This document shows positions 8,685 through 17,562 of a DNA stretch of 22,645 nucleotides, in pieces. Positions within the stretch are counted from its first letter, which is position 1. Each line of letters begins with the position of its first letter. The position numbers were made by a program, and so were the translations under genes. The notes beneath the pieces were generated by a model. That model did not search any database and was not told the DNA's origin. It worked only from the letters and a program-made list of their open reading frames with translations. The DNA is from Hypsibius dujardini (lineage: Eukaryota; Tardigrada; Eutardigrada; Parachela; Hypsibiidae), in assembly GCA_001579985.1 (NCBI GenBank), contig LRSR01002088.1:3053-25697 (forward strand), in the 5' to 3' direction.

Positions 8685-9179
8685 GTCAATGCATCTCAGT
8701 TTGGCGTGAATGGGGCAGTCCAACCGGGGAAGGCATCGCTCTTCACTCAAGCTTTGGACTTTGGTCGCAGTAATCGTAATCAACGATAATTAACCGTGGG
8801 GACAAGTATTCCGTACGATTACCGACTACTGACCGACACAAAGGTCTCTCATTCGAGAGGGAATAGTGCAAACTAAAACAATCAAAATGCCGACCACGGT
8901 GATGCGGTAAGAAGGAAGGTCCTAGTTTGCGACGTGTATTTCACAAAGGCTCAATGAGAAAAATCCCTGTATATTCCTACAGGTGAAACGCTCGAAATCG
9001 ATCAAGGGAGAGCAGTTGAGTCTCCTGATCCGTTTCACAATTTTGACTCGTAATCTCCTTGATATTTCGCTCTTGATTTCAAGTGGCCTTCCCGTCCCGT
9101 GTGCCATCCACTTTCACCAGAATTTCATTTGAATTGAAATTAAATTTTTCAGCCTTCTTTTCTAACCCATCTCGGGAAC
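8685..9179. other. Upstream region of the HP1-like gene
   Basis: Gap between the inverted-repeat element and the HP1-like start codon. It presumably holds the promoter and 5' untranslated region. No TATA-type signal or small RNA gene could be recognised with confidence. Confidence 0.35.
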
Positions 9180-11123
9180 ATGGACAAATTTAAAGCCATG
9201 ACACCCACTTCGCGGTCCAGTCGATTGCCCAAAACGAAGGATTCAAGCTCTTCGAAGCGTGTCAAGAAGCGAGCGCGAATGGAAAGTGGTTCTGATGATG
9301 CAGAAGCTGATGCAGACGTACTGCAGATACCGCTGGAAGACCATCGTATCGCGGAAGAGGGGAATGTGAAACAGCGTGCAAAAGCTTCGAGGTACGGAGC
9401 AGTCAATCCTGAAGAACCGTGACATTATTTTTTTCCATCGGTTGATTGGTTGATTCATTTAGTGCACTCATTGGTTGATTGATTGATTCATTTAGTGCAC
9501 TCATTGGTCGATTGATTGATTCATTTAGTGCAGTCATTGGTCGATTGATTGATTCATTTAGTGCACGGGTTAGCGTTGTTACAGTTTGATGGCTAATGGC
9601 TAGAGTATTTCCGTTGATGGATTGACTGATTGATAAGTTTTTAGACCGATAAAGGAAACTATCAATTGATTGCTACTTGATCCAGCATTGTCATCGTCTA
9701 GGTTGATTGATTGAGATTGAGGGAGTTGCGAATGTATCGATGTTCACACATGGCCAAAACCTTTTAACTGATCGAGGTAAGGCCGACGAAGCAAAGAGTG
9801 GGACAAGGGAAGCCAATCCTACTGTGATATTTCATTCAGTAGGATTGGACTGGCTTAGTTTAAGGTTCTGGCCATGTTTGTATCACTCATACTCTATTGC
9901 AATGCTCTTTGTGGTTCATGGATTAGTTGATTGTGGCAGGAGGTCGGCTGTAATGGTGATCGATTCATCGTCTTCCAACGACGCCGACTTGGATAAGGAT
10001 GTGAAGGAGGAAGATGCGACTGCGGGCGGAATACCGGACGGAGAGGAGGAGGAGGAAGAGGGGCCGAAAGAGTTCGAAGTGGAAAGAATTATGGCGAAAC
10101 GCACGCACAACGGAGTGTTACAGGTGAGATTGAAAACAAACCTTTTGCTCGTCATTTGTTGATTGATTCGTTGATTACGGTGGGTCTATCGAAACTAAGA
10201 TTTAAGTTGGAACTTCCAAGATGAAACTTCCAATTCCAAGTTAGAAGTTCTAAGTTGGAACGTCCACTTTCAAGTTTTACCCTAGGTGGAGACACTGGTT
10301 CTTTCTGGTTTGTTTGATGCTGTCTGAGAGGAATGACTATGGCATAAACTAAATTAGTCGTCTAATTAGTTTTCTTGTCAACTATAAATGCTCTTTCAAA
10401 TATTACGTGGGCATTATTGTTTGACTGGCTTTAGCCTGTTCTTAAACTGAAATAAAGAATTAGTCAATAAAAGTTTCGTTGATTATTATATTCTATTGGA
10501 CTAATATTGCTGTCCTTGTACTAAATATTTTATTAATGATATTAGTTTGGTTTGTGTTGGGTGTTTTTTTAGTATCAAATCAAATGGGTTGGCTATTCGA
10601 AGTCGGAATCCACCTGGGAGCCACTGGACAATATTAGCGGGTGCGATGAAAAAGTCCGAGAGTTTGAGCAACAAGAGGAGACGCGACGGAAGACATCACG
10701 GTCGACGGTACGGGCATCCTTGTCGGAGACTGTCCTGGCAAACCGAACCTTTCAGCCAAGTAAGAATCTTTAAGGGTTTCTCTTTTCTCTAACTATTTTT
10801 ACGAGTAATAATTCGTTTGGTTGTAGAAGCGGTCAACAAAAAACCCCAAAAAATCAAAACGACAGAGTCAAAGGAAGATTCGGAGGGCGCACCGCTGCAC
10901 GGGGATTCAATCCAGACGGGATCACCGAGTAAGATTCAGTCACCGCAAGCTTTGACCGCGTATGGTGTAAAGTGCCCGACGGCGGACACAATTTACGTCA
11001 CCCCAAGCAGGCAGTTGACACACTTAAAGAAGGAAGCCAGCTCTCAAAAGAAGAAGATGGTCGTCAAAGCCGGCGTAGGTTGGTGATATGAAGCGTAGTT
11101 TGTCAAAATTGTCTACGAAATTT

Positions 11124-11166
<43 letters not shown>

Positions 11167-12149
11167 TCTGTCTGTCTGTCTGTCTGTGCTGTCTGTCTGT
11201 CTGTCTGTCTGCCTGTCTGTTTGTCTGTCTGTTTGTCTGTTTGTTTGTCTGCTTGTCAATCAATATGTCAGTCTGTCTGTTGTCTTCGCGGTGTGCCTTT
11301 CATCAATTCGAATTAACGCCCTATCCCTTATCCAGTTTTTACTCCTCGTTTTCTTTTAGTTCCCCCGAAGAGTGCCGGAACCGCTGACAAGCCCAAAAAG
11401 AGCAAGCCCAACGGGACGACCGGTAAAGCCAGGACATTACTGCCGGCCCCCATGAGTGTAACGCTTCCCGCGGCAGATTGGGCTGGAATGGGCACGGCAG
11501 GCGTGCTGGTGGCGCAGTTGGGAAAACCGGGCTCTTCTGTGGCTACGTATAAACAGATGGGCGGCATCACCATGGGCCCGAAAACGTCTTTGGAAACCAT
11601 GCCCCTTCAGCCACCGGTCAAAGTGAAACGCCCCCCTGCTGCGCCTAAGCCACATGTGGTCACCGCTGACCAGGGAACGTCGGTTGAGCTGGATGAAATG
11701 GCGGTGGTGGATGAAGCTACGGATCTGACACCGGCGGAGGTAAAACTGTTACCGTTGAATAGTCTGGATAAAACTGTCTGCGGATAATTCAGTCAGTTCA
11801 GTCAGATGAAACCAAACCTGAAAATTCATAAACTTGTTCGAAGTAGATTCAAACTTAAAACCAACATTTAATTCACATTTTCTTTAGTCAGTACATTATT
11901 ACAATGCTGCGAAATGTCGTTGTGTTTGTGCAGAAACAGGAAATCCGCGAGCTACGCCTGTTGGCGAACAAGGCCAACAAAATCATCGGTATGATCTCCG
12001 CCAAGGGCGCATTCGAGCCCTACGTCATGATCTCATTCGAAGGTGCTCCCATGGCTTGGGTTCGACCGTTTTCGCTAAGCGCAGTTAAACGAATCTTACC
12101 TTTGAAGTTGCTGAACTATTACGAATCGCTGGTGACCATTTCCACCTGA
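9180..12149 (+). CDS. HP1-type chromodomain/chromoshadow protein, long hinge
   Basis: Nuclear heterochromatin protein that should read methylated histone H3 Lys9 and dimerise through its C-terminus. Six exons join in frame to about 476 residues: 9180-9391, 9940-10123, 10573-10759, 10827-11078, 11360-11739 and 11934-12149. The N-terminus is basic and Ser-rich (SSKRVKKRARMESGSDD), then acidic (GEEEEEEGPK). The chromodomain (about 115-170) reads EFEVERIMAKRTHNG, then YQIKWVGYSKSESTWEPLDN; the aromatic cage would be Phe116, Trp137 and Tyr140. A Lys/Pro-rich hinge of about 240 residues follows. The chromoshadow domain (about 419-472) reads ANKIIGMISAKGAFEPYVMI, then WVRPFSL and LLNYYESLV. Canonical HP1 is near 200 residues, so the N-terminal extension and hinge are unusually long. 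If the donor at 11740 is not used, translation stops at 11787 and the shadow domain is lost. Confidence 0.88.
9392..9939. repeat. HP1-like intron 1: 33-bp tandem repeat and a hairpin
   Basis: The word TCATTTAGTGCA recurs at 9455, 9488, 9521 and 9554, an exact 33-base period over nearly four units rich in GATT. Downstream, CCAATCCTACTG (9813-9824) is perfectly inverted at 9837-9848, nested in outer arms around CATGGCCAAAACC (9749-9761) and its imperfect inverse at about 9863-9875. Confidence 0.85.
10124..10572. other. HP1-like intron 2, with palindromic GGAACTTCC cluster
   Basis: A 449-base AT-rich intron without a GTCT array. At about 10205-10280 it has repeated short words related to TTGGAACTTCC, AGTTCTAAGTTGG and CCAATTCCAAG in both orientations, likely a small inverted or tandem repeat remnant. 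Confidence 0.5.
11079..11359. repeat. (GTCT)n array in HP1-like intron 4
   Basis: Plus-strand CTGT repeats from about 11125 to 11282, nearly perfect at the left end and degrading to TTGT-containing units at the right. Confidence 0.9.
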
Positions 12150-12581
12150 TCAGACTCACGATGGTCGGTGAAAGCGTTTTGGGTTATGTTTTTATGCTAT
12201 TCTAAGCATTGCCTCGTTTTGAGCTTTTTCGCAAGCTTCTTATTACTGTAGACGGCACAGATATGTACTCTGTCGTGCCTTGCACTTGTTATTATTATTA
12301 GCTTTGACGGTGCTCCTTTTGTCTGTTAAATCTTCATTTGCACTGTTTGGCAGCTCTTTCAACTGGAAAATTTTTCTGCTAATGTAAAGTTGCATGGGGA
12401 TCGTTAATTAGCCTCGTAGCAACGTACACCGCAAAGTGAGCATCGGTCAAGACCTTGTCCACTGTATGCATCCTCAAGGTGGCACAAGAGCAACCAGTGC
12501 AAAACTCGCGTCATTTCAGTTCGAAACCAATTTCAGTCTGAGTTTCGTATCATTTTTTGCCAAATAGTTTGAGTTGTGAAG
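12150..12581. other. Intergenic between HP1-like and CCDC113-like genes
   Basis: The 432 bases should contain the HP1-like 3' end and the CCDC113-like promoter and leader. No AATAAA close to the stop and no RNA gene was recognised. Confidence 0.4.
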
Positions 12582-14970
12582 ATGGAGTCAGTGTCGAATG
12601 TGAAGCTCAGTTGGAAGGATCAGACATTTCCCGAGCCGCAATCCATCAAATACTACGGCGAGGCAGAAATCGCGGAGTTCGTCGAGAAGCTCAGGTTGGA
12701 GTGACTCCTAGTTAACAGTCCGCTACATCAAGGGTGCTTCCCAGCTAGACTCAGCTTCTTGAATTTCTTTCAGTAACAAGGTAGCATATTTTAAAGAGGA
12801 GACGGACCTGTTTCGCCATTTCACGGACCGGACCACTCAAGGCAAGGGCTTCAAGGCGAAAGACAAGGACGTTGGCTTGTTGCTGAAGGACAGCTTGCTA
12901 GAACAGTATGTTAACAATTCCTGATGATGTTGACAGATAGCAGATACAATCAGAAAGGCAGTAAAAAAGATACAGATAGATATATAGATGGATTGATGAT
13001 AGATAGTAAACAAACAGCCAGACAGACAACAGAATAACAGCCAGACAGACAACAGAATAACAGACAGACAAGCAAACCGACAGACGAACAGACAGACAGA
13101 TAGACAGACAGACAGACAGACAGACAACAAACAAGCAAACCGACTGACAAACAGATAGACAGACAGACAAACAGACAGACAGATATACTAACAGACACAC
13201 TGACAAACAAACAGACAGAAAAACAGACATCCTCACGGACATACTGACAGACAAACAAGTTAGCCAGACAGTTAGCCAGTTTCATTGACAGACAAACGGA
13301 CAGGCGGACGGACCGGCTGACAAGTCCGTCAGGCAGACAGAATGACAAAATAATATAATTAACAAACTAACCTGTACTCTCTCGCGTATTCCTTTTATCA
13401 TAGGGAACAGACACTTTGGTTGACAGCCGAGCAGAAGGCGGACATCGCATCGCATGAGGCCGATGAATTGCGTCAGGAGTTGATAAGAATCGAAGAGAAG
13501 GCTAAGAAGTATGCCAACAAATTCGAAGTGTGTGTGCGATTTTGGCGGTAAGGATTAAAGATGGGATATTACGCTTGATGTTTTTATTTGCAGTGTAAAA
13601 TCAAGGAGTGCGAGCAGTTCAAGCAAGTGGTGAATAGTCAACAGAAGGACTTCCGACATAAAATTCTGTCAGGTGGCACGGCTGGTGCCGAGCGATTAAT
13701 CAAATGGCTGGAGGTTCGTCTTTTGTGCGTTTATTGGCGCTGCCTAATATCCATGTCTGTAAATATTCAAGGCAATGCTGTTGTAGGAGTCGGTTAGAAA
13801 TTTCGAATCGATGTTTCGATCGCAAACACTGACCAACGCTGCTGACATGAGCCACATCAGAGCACTTCAGCAGGCCTTGAGCAAGCAGAGCGAACTTGGC
13901 GAGAGCCTCACGCAGGTGAGATTATTTGGCTATACGTTATCTGGGTTCTCCTCATCCATATGGACTGCAATTTTGATATCGTTTAGGTGGACTTCATGAA
14001 AGTGGAAATTGGAAATCGACTGCTTGTACAAGCGTTCGAGAAGTCAAAAAACGAAATTCAAGAAACTAACCGGGAAAATAACAACACTTCATTGGCGGTT
14101 GCAGACTTAACTGTAGGAACTGGACCGCGGGGTCTATGCTCTACATATTTGCTTCTGCTTTACCTGAGTGCCTGTCTGTCTGCCTGTCTGCCTCCTTGTC
14201 TGTGTGTATGTGTGTCTGCCTTTATGTTTCTCTGTCTTTCTGTCTATATGTCTGTATGTCTGCCTGCCTGCCTGCATGTCTGTCTGCCTATCTGGCCGTC
14301 TGCCTGCCTGCCTGCCTGTTTGTCTGTCTGCTCTTCCAATTGTCTGTCTGTCTGTCTGCCTGCTCGTCTGTTAGTCTATCTGTCTCTTTCCTGCCTGTCT
14401 GACTGTCTATTTGAGCTTTCCCTATCTGCTCAAATGATTCTTTGTTTATTAAATTCACTTGACTGAATATGGTATAATTTACAGGAACAGTCCATGGAAC
14501 TCACGAAATTTATCCAGGGAGGACAAGCCCGCCTCTTAACGGAAGCGGAAATACTAAAGAAATTAGACAAAGAACGAGAGTTCATCGACGATATTAGAAT
14601 CCGACTGGAGGCGTGGAACAAGAAGGCGAAAGAGCAGAATATGCGGTGTCCCTCCATAGCCGTCTACATTCATATCGAAAAGGACATTGAACTGTTGGAA
14701 CAACTACGGAAAGACTTCGACCGCAAGGTCCAGATCATAGAAACGGCTAGTAGACTAAAATCCGCCAACGTTGATCAGAAGAAATCTATGACCATGTCGG
14801 CGTACCTCAAAAGGAAGGTGGAGTCCAAGAGACGACCCAAGAAAGTGAAAGGCACGAAAAAGGAACCGTACGAGTTTCCGGCAATTCGGCGACTAGAATC
14901 GCTCGATGGCTTAGACCAGTTTAGTCCTACGGTTTCTAAAATAACGACGGCCAAACCGGTTATTCTATGA
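12582..14970 (+). CDS. CCDC113-like axonemal coiled-coil protein (DUF4201 type)
   Basis: CCDC113 family proteins are coiled-coil components of motile cilia and basal bodies that pair with the related CCDC96. Seven exons join in frame to about 409 residues: 12582-12694, 12774-12905, 13404-13527, 13594-13713, 13787-13915, 13987-14112 and 14485-14970. The start ATG 12582 gives MESVSNVKLSWKDQTFPEP. The product is almost all charged heptad-like helix. The family landmarks seen are KQSELGESLTQVDFMKVEIG and, near the C-terminus, CPSIAVYIHIEKDIELLEQL followed by a DRKVQI segment. The tail is basic (KRKVESKRRPKKVKGTKK). The length is slightly above that of the usual CCDC113. The related CCDC96 shares the same domain and remains an alternative. 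The gene is convergent with the APAF-like gene 262 bases downstream. Confidence 0.75.
12906..13403. repeat. (CAGA)n array in CCDC113-like intron 2
   Basis: 498-base intron filled with plus-strand CAGA, CAAA and CAGC units from about 13010 to 13340; spurious Cys/Val/Ser-rich frames run through it on the minus strand. Confidence 0.85.
14113..14484. repeat. (CTGT/CTGC)n array in CCDC113-like intron 6
   Basis: 372-base intron with plus-strand CTGT and CTGC units from about 14165 to 14410; opposite in strand to the intron 2 array of the same gene. Confidence 0.85.
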
Positions 14971-15232
14971 CAAAATTATTACTCCGAAACGACCCGAAAC
15001 GACCCGAGTGAGTGTGAATGTGGTCATTGAAAAACGGGATGAAAATGTAGAAGATGCTTTGGTTATGAGCAGAGTGAGGGAAGACGTACAAAAAAGATCA
15101 CGTAACAAAACGGTAAAATGATTGAGAGATATGAAACCGAATAGACGTTTTGATATACAAAAAACTATAAAACCCAATAACTGTCTGAGGGGCTCAAAAA
15201 GGCATCACAATCACCAATCAAATGACACACAA
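14971..15232. other. Convergent 3' gap
   Basis: Only 262 bases separate the stop of the CCDC113-like gene from the stop of the APAF-like gene, so both 3' untranslated regions must be short or overlap. ATAAAAC at about 15169 and AATAAC nearby are weak polyadenylation-like words. Confidence 0.4.
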
Positions 15233-15931
15233 TCAGCTGTCGTCTTCGTCGAAATTGTCATTCCGCAGTTCGCTCATTTTCACTTTGGGCAATTCACACG
15301 GAGGACCTTGCTTGTTCTCTTCCTCTCTGTGCCCGTTCTCCTTGTCTTCCGAAAAGGCTTCATCCTCCAGGTAGTTGGAACTGCGTGATGACCGGCCTTC
15401 GAGACGGGAGAGCGATCGCGAGGGCCACATGTTCGGCTCGGAGTGGACTGTGGTTATGGATCTGAGAGCGTTCTCGCTAGACTGGCTTCGGCTGCGACCG
15501 TTGCGATCGACTTCGACGTCTCGGATTCCGCTGTCGGGGGTGCTGAACTTGCTGACGTCCAGTTCGGCATTGGAGCCGCGGCGGGAGAGGAAATCGTCGA
15601 AGATGGCACTTCGGCGGTTGGAGCGGATGTCTGGCGATAAAAGTTTGACGTCGAACTAAAAATGAAAAAAATACACCTGAACTAACATTTTTGTAAGCAA
15701 ACTTTGGGAACAAACTAGTAAGAATGTTTATTATTCTGTTCAAACATCAGTCCTTTTAACTGTCTGTCAGTCTCCATGCCAATGTGGTTATCTTAGTTAC
15801 TTGTCTGTCTGTCTGTCTGTCTGTCTTCTTTGTGTGTATGTGCCTGTCCGTCTGCCTGCTTTTCATCAGTCGGATGACTGTCCGTCGTCCGCCTGTGTAT
15901 CTATCTCTCTTGGCTTGTCTGTTTGTCTGTT

Positions 15932-15978
<47 letters not shown>

Positions 15979-17529
15979 ATCTCTATATCTGTCGGTCTAC
16001 CTTTTTGTCAATTTGTTAAGCGAATAACTTGTCTGTTTATTTCCCAACTGCCTGCCTTCTTGCTCGCTTTAGCATACAGTTTTGTTCAGCTCTTTCACCA
16101 GTGGCTCCAACTGCTCTGTGAACGACGGATGTTGCTTCTGCAGCAACAACAGATCCACCAACACCACCTCCGGCCCGGCATAAATCAGGCGCCTATCCAG
16201 AAACGCCCGGTTGCTGTACAGCAACTTGATGTCTGCGATCATTTTGCCTTGACTCATATGATAGCCGATGAAATTGTGGATGTAATAATCGTCCGGAAGA
16301 TTCTGAAAGTGACCCTCGCAGATGGCCTGGTATTTGTGGAACAATTTCCGGTGTTTGTTCTGGAGGGCGTTCTCCCGGGCTGCCTGGATGTCGACGTCTC
16401 GCGCCCCCGGCACTTCCGGGATCGGAATATTGTTGCGCGCGTAGACGAGAATGAGATCATGGAAGCGGTAGACGATGCAATCGCGTTTGGCGCAGTAGTC
16501 CCGGGTGCAGAGGGAACTGTTGACGAAATGGGCCATCTCGTCTCCCGCGTCCCCGTCAGTCTGGATGCTCCAGAGTGTGGTGAAAACGGAAATCGGGATA
16601 GGCACGCCTGCAAAAACAGATAATTAAAGGACTGGCAGACAGAAAATATATAGCCCGGACAGTCCGCCATACAAATAAGAAGACAGAGAGATGGACGGAC
16701 GCAAACAGACAGACAGACAGACAGTAAGTAAGGCATACAGACTTGCAGATAGACAAACGAACATCCAATCAGTTAGACGGACAAATAGGAAGATCACAGA
16801 CCGACAGACAGACAGTCAGTCAGACAAACAGAAACATCGACAGACAGACAGACAAACAGACAGACAAACAGACAGACAAACAGGCAGACAGACAGCAGAG
16901 GGACACAAAAGAAAAAAAGAAGAGAAAGCTAACCGTCATCAAAGATTGCGAAGTCAAAGAATTTCTCCCTCAGATCGAACTTCAGACTATCCACCGACAG
17001 TTTAATGGCTTCGCCGATACTTCGATGCTCGTACGGACTGGTAGCGGAGATCGTCATCACTGCCTGTGGATTCGTCAGTTTGCTCAAATAATGCTGCCAC
17101 TGTGGCGGTGTGTTGATGTGATCCCTCACCATTCCCCCCACCAGCGACATGACCATGGGTGAGCCTTTACTCTCCTTGTGTATCAGTACGGCTTCGTGCG
17201 GCAAGTCTGCCACGGGAACCTTCAGGATTTGCGCAAAGTACTCCTGCGATTCGACCAGGGTAAATCCAGAATCAATGTTCACATACGTGACCGCGGCATG
17301 GATTGACTTGACAATGTCCTTCCGTCGTGAAGTCACAATAATGCACTGCAACCAGGAATCCAATCACACAAATTAATATCACTACTACATCTTAACTTTG
17401 TTCGTCTGGCTGGATCTCTTCCTTGCCGCTGTCTTATCGCGTAGTCTTTACTGTCTCAATGTCTAACTGCTAACTTTAGTCCATCAAAACTCTCCTACAC
17501 TTTGTCTGCCTGTTTGTCTGTCTCGCTAC

Positions 17530-17562
<33 letters not shown>

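Noticed and set aside
9455-9565. Regular 33-base repeats that might suggest a CRISPR array
   Set aside because: Units are contiguous without unique spacers and lie in a eukaryotic intron.
10205-10280. GGAACTTCC cluster as a heat-shock element
   Set aside because: Spacing between GAA and TTC is one base, not the two of a heat-shock element; more likely a repeat remnant.
12837-13348. Several overlapping frames rich in Cys, Val, Ser and Leu on the minus strand
   Set aside because: Translations of the CAGA array in intron 2 of the CCDC113-like gene.
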